From: Hyphococcus sp.
GTDB lineage: Bacteria; Pseudomonadota; Alphaproteobacteria; Caulobacterales; Parvularculaceae
Direction: 5' to 3'
Length of the DNA stretch: 64,000 nt
Assembly: GCA_028281665.1 (NCBI GenBank)
Contig: JANQJK010000027.1
Location: 62,001-126,000, forward strand
This document shows, in pieces, positions 54,370-64,000 of this stretch. The position numbers were made by a program, and so were the translations under genes. Each line of letters starts with the position of its first letter. The first letter of the stretch is position 1. Under the pieces are notes generated by a model. It did no database searches, was not told the DNA's origin, and saw only the letters and a program-made list of their open reading frames with translations.

Positions 54370-55752
54370 TTAACCGGCGACGGCGCGCGTCAGAAAATCG
54401 GGCACGTGATCTCCGAGACCGACGACCGGTTCCGCGCTCGTCTCGCGACGTTTTGATTTTGCGCCGCGCCGGCGGTCCTTCGCTTCGCTGGCGGGCTCGG
54501 CGCGGGATTCTTCGTCGGCTTTGCGGGCGCTTCGGCGGACCTTCTCGGCCGGGGCCTTCTTCCCGCGGCCTTTTTCGGCCTCTTCCTTGCCACGTCCTTT
54601 CCGTGGCGAGTAGGTCTTGAAGAATTCCGAAAAATCGAGCGCTTCGATTTCTTCCTTGCCGATTGTCTTCAGGATTGCGTCATATGCTTTGCCGTCCGCC
54701 GGCGTGATCAGCATCAGCGCCGCGCCCTTCTTGCCGGCGCGGCCGGTGCGGCCGATGCGGTGCACATAGTCGTCGGCGTGAATGGGCGCGTCGTAGTTGA
54801 AGACATGGCTTACATCGGGAATATCAAGCCCGCGCGCGGCGACATCGGAGGCGATCAGGAACTGGATCTCATCGGTACGGAACTTGTCGAGCGTCTCCAT
54901 GCGAAAAGCCTGCGCCAGGTCGCCGTGAATCGGGCGCGCATTGAAGCCATGCTTTTGAAGCGACTTCGCCACGATATCGACTGTCGACTTGCGGTTGCAG
55001 AAGACGATCCCGTTTTTGACGTCTTTATGAGACATGACTTCGCGAAGCACGGCGCGCTTTGTCTTGTCGTCTTTTGTCGGGATGCGGACAATGCGCTGGG
55101 CGATCGTGTCAGCCGTCGTCGCGGGTTTGGCGACTTCGACGCGCACGGGCGCATGCAGGAACTGGTCGGTAATGCGCTGGATTTCCGGCGGCATGGTCGC
55201 GGAGAAAAACAGCGTCTGGCGGGTCATCGGCGTCAGCTTGAAGATGCGCTCAATGTCGGGAATGAAGCCCATATCGAGCATGCGGTCGGCTTCGTCCACA
55301 ACCATCACTTCGATGCCGGTCAGCAAGAGGCGCCCGCGTTCGAAATGGTCGAGGAGCCGGCCCGGCGTTGCAATGAGAACATCGACCCCGCGGGTCAGCT
55401 TCGCGTCCTGATCGCCAAAGGAAACGCCGCCAATGAGAAGCGCCATGGTGAGCTTGTGATTGGCGCCGTATTTCTCGAAATTTTCCGAGACCTGCGCGGC
55501 GAGTTCCCGCGTTGGCGCCAGAACGAGGGAGCGCGGCATGCGCGCCCGCGCGCGGCCCTTCGCCAGGCGCTGGATCATGGGCAGGGTGAAGGATGCTGTT
55601 TTGCCCGTGCCCGTCTGGGCGATGCCCAGGACGTCCTTTCCGGCGAGCGCCGGCGGGATCGCCTCGGTCTGGATCGGTGTCGGGTTTTCGTATCCTGACG
55701 CCTTGATGGCGTCCAGAAGCTTCGGCTCAAGGCCGAGATCGTCAAACGACAA
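54370..55752 (-). CDS. DEAD-box RNA helicase, RhlE-like
   Basis: 460 aa. Motifs in order: Q-motif PTPIQTEAIP, I AQTGTGKT, Ia PTREL, II VDEADRMLD (DEAD), III FFSATMP, IV-VI with GIVFCNRKS, ARGLDIP and HRIGRTGRAG. The last ~80 residues are Lys/Arg/Glu/Ala-rich, a typical flexible RNA-binding tail. RhlE-like enzymes unwind short RNA duplexes in ribosome assembly, RNA decay or cold adaptation. Start: TTG at 55752 with GGAGAC upstream. It is monocistronic; no ATG gives a better fit. Confidence 0.93.
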   Translation of the reverse strand: MSFDDLGLEPKLLDAIKASGYENPTPIQTEAIPPALAGKDVLGIAQTGTGKTASFTLPMIQRLAKGRARARMPRSLVLAPTRELAAQVSENFEKYGANHKLTMALLIGGVSFGDQDAKLTRGVDVLIATPGRLLDHFERGRLLLTGIEVMVVDEADRMLDMGFIPDIERIFKLTPMTRQTLFFSATMPPEIQRITDQFLHAPVRVEVAKPATTADTIAQRIVRIPTKDDKTKRAVLREVMSHKDVKNGIVFCNRKSTVDIVAKSLQKHGFNARPIHGDLAQAFRMETLDKFRTDEIQFLIASDVAARGLDIPDVSHVFNYDAPIHADDYVHRIGRTGRAGKKGAALMLITPADGKAYDAILKTIGKEEIEALDFSEFFKTYSPRKGRGKEEAEKGRGKKAPAEKVRRSARKADEESRAEPASEAKDRRRGAKSKRRETSAEPVVGLGDHVPDFLTRAVAG

Positions 55753-56100
55753 TGCTAGGTCTCCGTATGTACTGGCCGGATATGTGTCCGGCGATGCGCA
55801 AGCGGCGGGTTGTTTCTTTCAACGCCCCGCCTATCCGCCGCCCTCTGACCGAGGGGTTCCAAGCGATGCGTCATCTTCGGCAATGGGCTTTGTGTTTTTC
55901 ATCCGACTGGGCGGACGGCGCTGGCGACTTATGGTGGGGCGGCCCGGAAGGCGGGACGCCGATGGCGCGCGCTGCACTGCAACATTGCTGCGGGCCAAGT
56001 AGGCGTCTTCGGGCCGGAAGTCAACGTTTTGGCGCGGTTTTGTTGAAAGGCGTCCCGGCGCGCCCCATTTAACGAAAGCGTTAACTTTGAGGACCAGCCC
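55753..56100. other. 348-nt intergenic region
   Basis: Divergent promoter region between the DEAD-box gene (-) and a small membrane protein (+). The only clear structure is the perfect palindrome TTAACG-AAAG-CGTTAA at 56069-56084, just upstream of GAGGA and the start at 56101. Short open frames in both directions show no codon pattern or similarity I recognise. Confidence 0.5.
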
Positions 56101-56652
56101 ATGGACAATGCGCGAAAGACGAAAATCGCCATGCTCGCCGCAACGTCGCTGATGACGGCGGCGGCCGCGCTCGCGCCGGCGAAGGCCGGCGATCTCGACC
56201 CTGCGGCTTTCCCAATGACCGTTGAGGCGCCGGCGGTCACGCATGCCGCCGACACGCTGGTTCAGTCGGACCATGGAACGAAGCCGGCGCAACGGGCGGC
56301 GCTGATCGCCGTGGCGCTGGGCGCCCTTGGCTGGCTGGTGAAATTGCTGGGGCCGAAGAAGGTCTTGCGGGCCGTCGAAAAGACCGCGCAGGCGACCGTA
56401 AACGCGTCGGCCGCGGCGGCGAAAACCGCGGTTCGCGCGGTGCGTTCGCCCCTGCGTTTCCTCGCCTGGACCGCCGGCCTTGTTCTTTTCGCCCTGACCG
56501 GCGTCGGCCTTTATGACGTGGAGTGGATTGGCGGCCTGATTGCGGGCGCCGGCCTTGCGGGGCTTGCGGCGTTTGGATCAATGCGTGCGCGTTCCGCATT
56601 CGCGCGCCGTCCGGCGCGGATCAGGCCGGCGCAACATGGTGAACGCAATTAA
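56101..56652 (+). CDS. Exported/membrane-associated protein of unknown function
   Basis: 183 aa. An Ala-rich signal-like N-terminus (about 8-28, ending PAKAG) is followed by two pairs of hydrophobic stretches (about 68-84 and about 120-160) that are probably membrane helices, separated by a basic amphipathic helix (KTAQATVNASAAAAKTAVRA). The C-terminus is basic (ARRPARIRPAQHGERN). No family recognised. TTTGAGGA precedes the ATG. A hairpin terminator lies about 150 nt downstream. Confidence 0.6.
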   Translation: MDNARKTKIAMLAATSLMTAAAALAPAKAGDLDPAAFPMTVEAPAVTHAADTLVQSDHGTKPAQRAALIAVALGALGWLVKLLGPKKVLRAVEKTAQATVNASAAAAKTAVRAVRSPLRFLAWTAGLVLFALTGVGLYDVEWIGGLIAGAGLAGLAAFGSMRARSAFARRPARIRPAQHGERN

Positions 56653-56689
56653 CCAACAAAAACGACAGTTTACCAACTAACCTTGCATC

Positions 56690-56830
56690 GGCGTCTAAAT
56701 TACGCCCCATTTGGTTTTTATAAAAAACTCACCCCCGGTTGGCGCCGATTTCGAATTCATGATTTCCGAAATTGTCCTGCGGCAATCCCTTGCATCGATC
56801 AAAAGCCCCGCCAGAACAGCGGGGCTTTTT
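56690..56830 (+). ncRNA. Possible small RNA or long 3' UTR
   Basis: An ATGC-mixed, AT-richer stretch of ~140 nt with no open frame ends in a strong hairpin terminator. It contains a second inverted repeat (ATTTCG...CGAAAT around 56749-56774). It could be an independent sRNA transcribed from a promoter near 56680, or simply the 3' UTR of the preceding gene. No family recognised. Confidence 0.3.
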
Positions 56831-56832
56831 CG
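56801..56832 (+). terminator. Rho-independent terminator
   Basis: AAAAGCCCCGC (56801-56811) pairs with GCGGGGCTTTTT (56819-56830) around a CAGAACA loop, with a T-run. It serves the membrane-protein gene or the putative sRNA, and its A-tract may let it act from the opposite side. Confidence 0.92.
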
Positions 56833-56913
56833 TCGGGGCGATGCGGTTTTTTTAGAAGATTAGACCGGTAAATTTGTTGCGCAGGAGCGCCGCATCACGA
56901 TACCCCGAACCTT

Positions 56914-57576
56914 ATGGTTCGCGTACGCATTGCTCCGTCGATTCTGGCTTCCGATTTCGCCCGGCTGGGTGAGGAAATTGCGGCCGTCGCCGCCGCGGGC
57001 GCGGACTTCATCCACATTGACGTGATGGACGGTCATTTTGTGCCGAATTTGACCATCGGCGCGCCCGTCATAAAGTCGCTGCGCAAGACGACCGACCTTC
57101 CGTTCGACGTTCATCTGATGATCGCGCCCGTCGACCCGTTCATTGACGACTTCGCCGCCGCCGGCGCGAACATTCTGACCGTGCACCCGGAAGCGGGCCC
57201 GCATCTTCACAGAACCCTCCAGCGTATTCGCGCGGCCGGCATGAAGCCCGGCGTCGCGCTCAATCCGGCGACGCCGGCCAGCGTCGTCGAACCGGTTATC
57301 GACGATGTCGACCTGATACTCGTGATGTCGGTCAATCCCGGATTTGGCGGCCAGTCTTTTATTGGGTCGCAGCTTCGCAAGATTGAGCGCGTGCGGTCCA
57401 TGATCGACGCGGCGGGTCGCGATATCATGCTGGAGGTTGACGGCGGCGTGGACGCGAAGACCGCGCCTAAGGCAATCGCAGCGGGGGCGGATGTCCTCGT
57501 TGCGGGGTCCGCCGTGTTCCGCGGGGGCGCCGGCGCCTATGGCGACAACATTGCGGCGCTTCGCGCGGGCGGTTGA
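56914..57576 (+). CDS. rpe: Ribulose-phosphate 3-epimerase
   Basis: 220 aa TIM barrel. Family motifs: [36 protein letters not shown] (metal and base residues), [21 protein letters not shown] (catalytic Asp and Gly loop) and [12 protein letters not shown]. It interconverts ribulose-5-P and xylulose-5-P in the pentose phosphate pathway. Start: ATG at 56914. It overlaps the heparinase gene by 4 nt if that gene starts at TTG 57573. Confidence 0.95.
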   Translation: MVRVRIAPSILASDFARLGEEIAAVAAAGADFIHIDVMDGHFVPNLTIGAPVIKSLRKTTDLPFDVHLMIAPVDPFIDDFAAAGANILTVHPEAGPHLHRTLQRIRAAGMKPGVALNPATPASVVEPVIDDVDLILVMSVNPGFGGQSFIGSQLRKIERVRSMIDAAGRDIMLEVDGGVDAKTAPKAIAAGADVLVAGSAVFRGGAGAYGDNIAALRAGG

Positions 57577-59177
57577 ACGACATGCTGACACGCATGCAAC
57601 GGTTCTGGGGCGACAGCCCGTTTTACCAGGCGAAGCTAAGCGGTCCGGCGCCGGACCGGTTCTTTTTCAGGCCGGATGATCCGTTCACGCCTGATCGGGA
57701 CGTTGCCCAGGCAATTCTGTCCGGCCGGCTCGCGGTCGGCGATGAAACGGTCGATTGCGACAACGATCTGGAAACCATTTGGGATCATGCAGCGCCCGGC
57801 GGCGCGGCCTATGCGTTTCTACAGGAATTTGCCTGGCTGCGTCATCTGGAAGCGCTTGGAACGGACGCGGCGCCCGCGGCGCGTGCATTAATGGAGGGCT
57901 GGCTCGACCGCTTTGAAAAATGGTCGCCTGAGGCGTGGAACCCCCATTTCGTATCGGAGCGCCTCGTACAGCTCTGCGCCCGCCATCCGTTGATTCTAAA
58001 CGGCCGGGACGCGCTCTGGCGCAGCCGGGTTCTAAACTCCATGGCGCGCCAGACCCGTCATCTTGCCAACGCCGCCCATCGTGCTGAAATCGGCGTTGAC
58101 CGGCTTATGATGGCGCTTGGCCTTTGCATTTCCGGTCACTGCCTGCCGGGGTGCGAGGCGGCGGCGGCGCGCGGACTTGAAATGGCGCGTCGCGAATTGC
58201 GGCTCCAGCTTCGGGCTGACGGGGGGCATGTGAGCCGCAATCCGTCAAGGCAGCTAAAGCTCGCCGTCCGTATCCAGACGGCCTTGCAGGTTGTGGAGGC
58301 GCGCGGAAACCAGCCCCCCGGTTTTCTGAAACACGCCATGGTTCGCGCCGGCGCGATGGCGGCGTTTTTTCGATGTGCAGACGGCAAGCTCGCCGTGTTC
58401 AATGGCGGCTATGAAGACGACCCGAAGGCGGTGCTGGCGATTGAAAAGTCGATCGATCCGGACAGCGCGCTCACAGGGTTTGCGCGCCATTCGGGCTATC
58501 ACAAGCTGACGGCGGGGCGTGCGCTGCTGATCGCCGACACCGGTCCCGATCTCGGGCCTCAGCTGTTTCGCAGCGCCGGGTCGTTTCATTTCTCTTCCGG
58601 GCGAAGCCGCATCATCGGCAATTGCGGTAATGGCGGCCACCGCGCATCGGGGTGGCGCAGCGCGCTGATGCAGCGCGAAGCCCATTCGTCCTTTTCGTTT
58701 GACGACGGGCCGGGGCGGGCGCCGGCCTTCGGCGACATTTCCCATCGCCGCGCCGAAGATGCGCGCGGTTCGCTCGTGGAAATAGAGCGTGCGCTGCTGG
58801 CCGACACCGTCCCCGCCATGTGGACCCGGCGTCTGTTTCTGGCGCCGGGCGGCGCGGATCTGCGCGGGGAGGAGCGGCTCGACGATTTGCCTCCGGCGTT
58901 GTCGGTGCGGGGTGTCTGGCGCTTTCATCTTCACCCCAGCGTCAAGGCCTCCCTCGCCCGGGACAAACGCTCGGCGCTCCTGCTGTTGCCTAACAAGGAG
59001 GGCTGGCGCTTCAAGTCGAATGCGGCGGCGCTGGAACTTGAGAAATCCGTTTACTGCGGCAAGGGCGGCAGTCCGATTGCGGCTGAACAAATTGTCATGC
59101 GGGTGTCGGCGTTGCCGGCGGCCGAAGACGGCGCCGTGAACGCCCGGTGGGCCCTGAAACGGCTGGACGCGTCCTGA
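57573..59177 (+). CDS. Heparinase II/III family protein
   Basis: 534 aa. The N-terminal alpha/alpha-toroid (about 40-280, with [17 protein letters not shown] and [18 protein letters not shown]) is followed by a beta-sheet domain (about 290-530) typical of the family, including [13 protein letters not shown] and [15 protein letters not shown]. Relatives cleave acidic polysaccharides by elimination or assist envelope polysaccharide processing in alphaproteobacteria; no signal peptide is seen here, so the location is unclear. TTG at 57573 (overlapping the rpe stop) or ATG at 57582 is the start. It is in an operon with rpe, 85 nt before the dehydratase gene. Confidence 0.87.
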   Translation: MNDMLTRMQRFWGDSPFYQAKLSGPAPDRFFFRPDDPFTPDRDVAQAILSGRLAVGDETVDCDNDLETIWDHAAPGGAAYAFLQEFAWLRHLEALGTDAAPAARALMEGWLDRFEKWSPEAWNPHFVSERLVQLCARHPLILNGRDALWRSRVLNSMARQTRHLANAAHRAEIGVDRLMMALGLCISGHCLPGCEAAAARGLEMARRELRLQLRADGGHVSRNPSRQLKLAVRIQTALQVVEARGNQPPGFLKHAMVRAGAMAAFFRCADGKLAVFNGGYEDDPKAVLAIEKSIDPDSALTGFARHSGYHKLTAGRALLIADTGPDLGPQLFRSAGSFHFSSGRSRIIGNCGNGGHRASGWRSALMQREAHSSFSFDDGPGRAPAFGDISHRRAEDARGSLVEIERALLADTVPAMWTRRLFLAPGGADLRGEERLDDLPPALSVRGVWRFHLHPSVKASLARDKRSALLLLPNKEGWRFKSNAAALELEKSVYCGKGGSPIAAEQIVMRVSALPAAEDGAVNARWALKRLDAS

Positions 59178-59262
59178 CGATTGCGATCCGACTTTCATTG
59201 CGCCGCGTGACTTGCCGTTTGCCGAATATCCGCTAGCTTGCGTTTTTCCGGGCTGACTGTTG

Positions 59263-60456
59263 ATGGCGTTTCAAACCAACATCTTTCGCAAACTCTTTGG
59301 CCGACGGCCGGCGCAGCCGGCGGTCGGCGACGACCTTTCGTTTCTGTTGCCGCGTGAGCCGCAAAAGATCGATCAGCGCGCGGCGCGCCGGCTGTTTCAG
59401 GGGCGCCGCGTCCTTGTCACCGGCGCCGGCGGCACCATCGGGGCGGAACTGTCGCGTCAGATTGCGGCGTTCGCGCCGACGCGGCTGACGCTGCTCGATA
59501 ACTCCGAATATGCGCTCTACAAGATTATGCTGGAACTCAGCGAAGCCGGACGCCAGTCGATTATCGCGTCATCGCTGACGGATGTTTGCCGCGAGGCGCA
59601 TTTGCGGCGCGTCTTCGAACGTGACCGGCCGGAAATTGTCGTGCATGCGGCCGCATTCAAACATGTGCCGATCGTAGAGGGCAATCGCTGCGCGGGCGCG
59701 ATGACGAATTGCTATGGCGCCAAGCTCGTTATCGATATCGCGATGGAATTCGGCGTTGAGTCGGTCGTCTTTATTTCATCCGACAAGGCGGTCAATCCGA
59801 CGAGTTTCATGGGTGCGACCAAGCGCATCGCGGAGCTTTACGCACAGGCCCAGGACGTCGCCCAGACCGAAACGCGTTTCGTCACCGTTCGGTTCGGCAA
59901 TGTGCTCGCGTCAAGCGGATCGGTTGTGCCGCTGTTCAAACGGCAGATCGAAAATGGCGGGCCGGTCACAGTTACGCACCCGGAAATTATGCGCTACTTT
60001 ATGACAACGCGCGAAGCGGTGCAGCTCGTCCTGCAGGCGGCCAGCCTCGACAATGCGGAGAATCCGATTGTCACCCATGACGGGCGCGTTTTCGTTCTTG
60101 ATATGGGAGACCCGGTAAAGATCCTCGATCTCGCAAAACGCATGATCGAAGCTTACGGCCTGAAACCGGGCGAAGATATCGAAATCAAATTCAGCGGTCT
60201 GCGCCCCGGCGAAAAACTGTTCGAGGAAGTTTTTCTCGATACGGACAAACTCGTCAAAACGGGCGCCGACGGCGTCCTGCTCGCCTCGCCGGCGATGATT
60301 GACCTGCCGCTTCTCAATCCGCGCCTTGAGGACGTCATTCGCTCGGCGCTGGCGGCGGACCAGACGGCCCTTGACGAAGCCGTCCACCATCTCGTGCCGG
60401 AATTCCGCGCAACGCCCGCGACGGAAACCCGCGCCGGGCACGGCTCGGCGCGGTGA
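59263..60456 (+). CDS. Soluble NAD-dependent nucleotide-sugar dehydratase/epimerase (CapD/FlaA1-like catalytic domain)
   Basis: 397 aa from the ATG at 59263 (TTG at 59260 is one codon upstream). Extended SDR fold: [16 protein letters not shown] cofactor loop, [20 protein letters not shown] with the catalytic Met/Lys pair, and [12 protein letters not shown]. This is the catalytic domain of WbpM/PglF/CapD-type UDP-GlcNAc 4,6-dehydratases. The family's usual N-terminal four-helix membrane part (~250 aa) is absent; only a short ~45-residue lead precedes the domain. It probably makes a UDP-4-keto-6-deoxy sugar for envelope polysaccharide. Follows the heparinase gene. Confidence 0.9.
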   Translation: MAFQTNIFRKLFGRRPAQPAVGDDLSFLLPREPQKIDQRAARRLFQGRRVLVTGAGGTIGAELSRQIAAFAPTRLTLLDNSEYALYKIMLELSEAGRQSIIASSLTDVCREAHLRRVFERDRPEIVVHAAAFKHVPIVEGNRCAGAMTNCYGAKLVIDIAMEFGVESVVFISSDKAVNPTSFMGATKRIAELYAQAQDVAQTETRFVTVRFGNVLASSGSVVPLFKRQIENGGPVTVTHPEIMRYFMTTREAVQLVLQAASLDNAENPIVTHDGRVFVLDMGDPVKILDLAKRMIEAYGLKPGEDIEIKFSGLRPGEKLFEEVFLDTDKLVKTGADGVLLASPAMIDLPLLNPRLEDVIRSALAADQTALDEAVHHLVPEFRATPATETRAGHGSAR

Positions 60457-60517
60457 TGCGAATCAGCGTTCAAGGCGCTGTAAATTTCGACACTCGAACA
60501 ATCAGAGGACGCTAATA

Positions 60518-62095
60518 ATGACTACTGCCGCCATTCGCCGGGCCCTCCTGTCGGTTTCGGACAAGTCCGGCGTTGAAGATTTTGCGCGCCGCCTTGCCGG
60601 CGCCGGCGCCGAACTCGTCTCCACAGGCGGCACGGCAAAGGCGATGCGCAGCGCCGGTCTCGATGTGCGCGACGTCTCCGATCTCACCGGCTTTCCGGAA
60701 ATGATGGACGGTCGCATCAAGACGCTGCATCCGCGTGTCCACGGCGGGCTGCTCGCCCTGCGCGACAAGGACGATCATGTCGGGTCCATGAAGGAACACG
60801 ACATTTCCGCAATCGACCTCCTTGTGGTCAATCTCTATCCGTTTGAAGAAACCGTTCGCGCCGGCGGCGATTTTGCGGCGTGTATTGAGAATATCGACAT
60901 CGGCGGTCCGGCAATGATTCGCGCGGCGGCGAAAAATCACAAATTCGTCTGTGTGGTGACCGATCCGGCGGATTACGAACGGGTCGCGGCCGAGATAGAA
61001 GCAGGCGGCGTATCCGCTGAGACGCGGACGCAGCTTGCAGCGAAAGCGTTTGCGATGACCGCCGCATACGACACCGCGATTGCTGCATGGCTGCGCGCTG
61101 AAACCGGCGAGGGCGCGTCGCGACATTTTTCCGTCAGCGGGCGCCTGTCGCAGGAGCTTCGCTATGGCGAAAACCCTCACCAAAAGGCGTCGCTCTATCT
61201 TTCGGGCGCTGCGCGCCCGGGCGCGGCGACGGCGGAACTGGCGCAGGGGAAAGCCCTTTCCTACAATAACATCAACGACACCGACGCCGCCTATGAACTT
61301 GTTGGCGATTTGGGCGCCGCGCAGCCGGCCGTCGCCATCATCAAACACGCCAATCCGTGCGGCGTCGCGCTGGGGGACAGCCTCCTCGACGCATATGAAA
61401 AGGCCCTGCGCTGCGATCCCGTTTCCGCCTTCGGTGGAATCGTTGCGTTGAACGGACCGCTTGATGAGACGCTCGCCGCGAAAATCACGGAAGTCTTTAC
61501 CGAAGTCGTGATCGCGCCCGGGGCGGACGATGGCGCCCGCGCCGTTTTCGCCAGAAAGAAAAACTTGCGTCTCCTGCTCACGGACGGTCTGCCCTCGCCC
61601 GATGAAAAGGGCGCGCTGGTCCGGCCTGTCGCCGGCGGCCTGCTCGTTCAATCCCGCGACAACAAGCTGGTTACGGCGGACGATCTTACGATTGTCACGA
61701 AACGAAAGCCCGATGCGGACGAAATCGCCGATATGCTGTTCGCATTCCGCGTCGCCAAACACGTCAAGTCGAACGCCATCGTTTACGTGAAAGACGGCGC
61801 TACGGTCGGCGTCGGCGCCGGGCAAATGAGCCGCCTCGATTCAAGCCGCATCGCCGCGCGCAAAGCCGTCGACGCGGCGGAAGCCTGCGGCGCAAAGGCG
61901 TCGCTCGCCGAGGGTTCGGTCGTCGCGTCCGACGCTTTCTTTCCGTTTGCGGACGGATTGCTCGCCGCGGCGGATGCAGGCGCCCGCGCCGTCATTCAGC
62001 CGGGCGGGTCGATCCGCGACGAGGAAGTCATCGCTGCGGCGGATGAAGCAGGGCTCGCCATGGCCTTCACCGGCGTTCGTCATTTCCGGCACTAA
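60518..62095 (+). CDS. purH: Bifunctional AICAR formyltransferase / IMP cyclohydrolase
   Basis: 525 aa from the ATG at 60518, with AGAGGA upstream; the open frame back to 60299 overlaps the previous gene. The MGS-like cyclohydrolase domain (about 1-150, [41 protein letters not shown]) is followed by the formyltransferase domain (about 200-525, with [13 protein letters not shown], the catalytic Lys-His pair in KHANPCGVA, and [14 protein letters not shown]). It performs the last two steps of purine synthesis to IMP. It is convergent with the GDH gene, 8 nt apart. Confidence 0.96.
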   Translation: MTTAAIRRALLSVSDKSGVEDFARRLAGAGAELVSTGGTAKAMRSAGLDVRDVSDLTGFPEMMDGRIKTLHPRVHGGLLALRDKDDHVGSMKEHDISAIDLLVVNLYPFEETVRAGGDFAACIENIDIGGPAMIRAAAKNHKFVCVVTDPADYERVAAEIEAGGVSAETRTQLAAKAFAMTAAYDTAIAAWLRAETGEGASRHFSVSGRLSQELRYGENPHQKASLYLSGAARPGAATAELAQGKALSYNNINDTDAAYELVGDLGAAQPAVAIIKHANPCGVALGDSLLDAYEKALRCDPVSAFGGIVALNGPLDETLAAKITEVFTEVVIAPGADDGARAVFARKKNLRLLLTDGLPSPDEKGALVRPVAGGLLVQSRDNKLVTADDLTIVTKRKPDADEIADMLFAFRVAKHVKSNAIVYVKDGATVGVGAGQMSRLDSSRIAARKAVDAAEACGAKASLAEGSVVASDAFFPFADGLLAAADAGARAVIQPGGSIRDEEVIAAADEAGLAMAFTGVRHFRH

Positions 62096-62103
62096 GCAAG
62101 CCG

Positions 62104-64000
62104 TCAAACGCGGCGGTCGTCGATCAGCCCGCTAACGCGTTTGGAAAAGAGTGCAAATTTGCCGACGCTTGCAGGCCCCGCAAGATCCAGTTCGCCGACG
62201 GCGCCGTGGAAGGCGCTGACGATGCCGTCCGAGCATTCATCCCAGCGCGCGATGACCGCGCCGGACCAGCTGCCGGGGTTCCCCTTCGGTTCGTTGCCGG
62301 CGAACGCGATGATCTTTTTTGTCAATGCGCGCTGGAGGGCGCCGAGGTCCTCTGCAAACTGACGAACGGATATGCGGTCGAAATGATCGGCGGGCGGATC
62401 GCGCCGCGCTTTGGCCCGCAAGGCGTCGAAATAATATTCACGACCGACGGCGAAATAGATCCCGGCGACCCCGGGATTGGACCAGCCTTCTTCGCTGCCG
62501 AGGTCAACAATATTGAATGCATGCTCAAGGAGGGGCAGCGATGCAGCTTCCTTGGCGAGCGCCGCGGTTGCGCCCTCAGCGCGCCACTCCTTGACGCGGG
62601 CGGCAAGCGCTGCGCTGTCTTCGGCGCCCAGAACGTCAGGCAGGGCCTTTTTCAGTTCGGTCACCGGCGCCCGATATTTCTGGATGATCGATTTCACCCC
62701 GTGCTTTTCAACGGTCGCTTCGAATTCAGGATCGTTGAGCAGGTGAAACACCTGCTCTCGCAGAAGATAGGATGCTTCGAGATAAAGCTCGGTCTGTAGT
62801 TTTGCGGACGCCTTGTTGTCGAGACTGTCGATGGCGTCAGCAAACGCGGCCAGTTCGTAAACCCCGCGCGCCGTTTCGTAGGCAAGAGCCATCGACGGGA
62901 AATCCCCGCCGGTCATCTCAATGGTGCGCTGAAGGAAGGCGACGCCGCAGGTATCCATGATTTCGTTCGACACGCGGGTCGCGATAATTTCCCGCCGCAG
63001 CTGATGCGATACGATCGGCTTGGTGAACTTCTTCAAGGCTTCGGGGAAATAGGCGAAAAGCTCCCGCTCATAGGTGGGATCGTCGGGCGCATTGGATTCA
63101 ACAAGCGCGTCGAACACCCAGAGCTTGGCGTAGGCGAGGAGAACGGAAAGTTCCGGCCGGGTAAGGCCGAGGCCCTGCTGGCGCAGGGCGAACATTTCGT
63201 CGTTCGCCGGCAGGTTTTCGACCGCCCGGTCGAGCCGCCCGGCGCGCTCCATGGTCGACATCAGTCGCGTGTGAACATCGACGTCCCGCGCCGCCGTGCT
63301 CTCCATAAAGGTAATGGCGCGGGTCTGGTCGTAATTGTGGCGCAAGACATGATTTGCAACGTCGTTGGTCATCGATGCGAGAAGGTCGTTGCGCTCCTCC
63401 GGTTTCAGCTCGGCCTGCTCGATTGCCGAGGAGAGAAGGATCTTGATATTCACTTCGTGGTCGGAGGAATCGACGCCCGCGGAGTTGTCGATGGCGTCGG
63501 TATTGATGCGTCCGCCGGTGCGGGCGAATTCGATCCGCGCCAACTGCGTGAGGCCGAGATTGGCGCCTTCGCCGATGACTTTCGCTCCGGCCTCTTTCGC
63601 ATCAATGCGCAACGGGTCGTTGGTCCGGTCGCCGACGCGCCAGTTTTCTTCCGTCTCCGCCTTGAAGTACGTGCCGATGCCGCCCAGCCAGAACAACTCT
63701 ACCGGCGCTTTCAGGATCGCCTGGATAAGGTCGTTCGGCGCCAGTTTTTCATTCGTGATTTGCAGAAGTGCGCGCACCTCCGGCGTCGTCGAGATCGACT
63801 TCGAGGCGCGCGAAAAGACGCCGCCGCCCTTTGAAATCAGTTTTTTGTCGTAGTCGGCCCAGGAACTGCGCGGCATGTCGAAGAGGCGTTTGCGTTCCTT
63901 GTAGGATTTGGCCGGGTCCGGATCGGGGTCTATGAAAATATCGCGATGATCGAAGGCGGCGATCAGTTTGGTCTGCTCCGACAACAGCATGCCATTGCCG
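62104..64000 (-). CDS. gdhB: NAD-specific glutamate dehydrogenase, large type (5' part beyond the window)
   Basis: The C-terminal ~632 residues of a protein whose relatives are about 1600 aa. The frame is open through base 64000. The stretch GNGMLLSEQTKLIAAFDHRD and KGGGVFSRASKSI, EAGAKVIGEGANLGLTQLAR and RINTDAIDNSAGVDSSDHEV match the catalytic Rossmann region of the 180-kDa GDH family; the regulatory N-terminal half is outside. It oxidises glutamate to 2-oxoglutarate with NAD. Convergent with purH. The symbol gdhB follows common usage for this class. Confidence 0.93.
   Translation of the reverse strand, partial: GNGMLLSEQTKLIAAFDHRDIFIDPDPDPAKSYKERKRLFDMPRSSWADYDKKLISKGGGVFSRASKSISTTPEVRALLQITNEKLAPNDLIQAILKAPVELFWLGGIGTYFKAETEENWRVGDRTNDPLRIDAKEAGAKVIGEGANLGLTQLARIEFARTGGRINTDAIDNSAGVDSSDHEVNIKILLSSAIEQAELKPEERNDLLASMTNDVANHVLRHNYDQTRAITFMESTAARDVDVHTRLMSTMERAGRLDRAVENLPANDEMFALRQQGLGLTRPELSVLLAYAKLWVFDALVESNAPDDPTYERELFAYFPEALKKFTKPIVSHQLRREIIATRVSNEIMDTCGVAFLQRTIEMTGGDFPSMALAYETARGVYELAAFADAIDSLDNKASAKLQTELYLEASYLLREQVFHLLNDPEFEATVEKHGVKSIIQKYRAPVTELKKALPDVLGAEDSAALAARVKEWRAEGATAALAKEAASLPLLEHAFNIVDLGSEEGWSNPGVAGIYFAVGREYYFDALRAKARRDPPADHFDRISVRQFAEDLGALQRALTKKIIAFAGNEPKGNPGSWSGAVIARWDECSDGIVSAFHGAVGELDLAGPASVGKFALFSKRVSGLIDDRRV

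Noticed and set aside
55752-56072. 106-aa open frame upstream of the membrane-protein gene
   Set aside because: Cys/Trp/Pro/Arg-rich translation with no ribosome site; overlaps the divergent promoter region.
56069-56084. TTAACGAAAGCGTTAA as a CtrA binding site
   Set aside because: The TTAA half-sites are 8 nt apart, not the 7 nt of the CtrA consensus; kept only as a palindrome.
60512-61825. 437-aa open frame on - under purH
   Set aside because: Antisense to an unambiguous purH.

Overview
The window is GC-rich, densely packed bacterial chromosome with short or negative gene spacings on both strands. Gene content points to an alphaproteobacterium: a ChvG-ChvI two-component pair next to a regulatory PTS EIIA/HPr pair, an IscR-SUF cluster carrying a group I and a group II cysteine desulfurase, a large NAD-type glutamate dehydrogenase, and an LmdC/bactofilin-type pair. 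The XrtA (exosortase) polysaccharide genes, the M56 signalling gene and the small inner-membrane proteins would fit Parvularculales or Hyphomonadales, but that assignment is an inference from gene content. I found no tRNA, rRNA, CRISPR array, transposase or prophage.

Layout. 1-6.5 kb: the end of an XrtA/PEP-CTERM-associated exopolysaccharide operon (outer-membrane barrel, ATPase, polysaccharide deacetylase, FemAB-like protein, glycosyltransferase). 6.4-8.1 kb: nitrilase and a small membrane protein. 8.2-11.6 kb: bactofilin and M23 peptidase, then a ferritin-like protein and a Bcp peroxiredoxin. 11.8-17.6 kb: AsmA/YhdP-like protein, tyrS, and a motif-degenerate AnmK homologue. 17.7-20.4 kb: TonB siderophore receptor with Fur-like sites, and pterin dehydratase. 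20.5-23.7 kb: chvI-chvG-EIIA-HPr without hprK. 23.9-28.1 kb: an RND pump in the order permease then adaptor. 28.3-31.0 kb: a BlaI-like repressor and an M56-M23 fusion. 31.2-34.2 kb: hydrolase and two glycosyltransferases. 34.3-42.9 kb: infC (ATA start), MFS, CorC-like, aroB-aroK, a secreted helical protein, accA and tiny membrane proteins. 43-53.1 kb: hydrolase and the IscR-SUF operon, followed by two different inverted-repeat elements, tfoX-like and a DsbA-like remnant. 53.1-64 kb: diguanylate cyclase, DEAD-box helicase, rpe-heparinase II/III-dehydratase, purH and the 3' part of NAD-GDH.

How it fits together. The XrtA block, the rpe/heparinase/dehydratase block and the GT4/GT9 pair are all envelope-polysaccharide functions. 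Bactofilin with M23, the M56-M23 fusion and the AnmK homologue all concern peptidoglycan. The SUF operon is headed by an IscR palindrome that overlaps its -35 box.

The most unusual items are: the BlaI-controlled M56-M23 fusion; two small genes (a 56-aa DUF1330 and a 65-aa DsbA-like protein) that keep both ends of their families but lack the middle; an exported RidA-like protein inside the suf operon; the AnmK homologue with eroded nucleotide and sugar motifs; and the absence of hprK from a locus that usually carries it.
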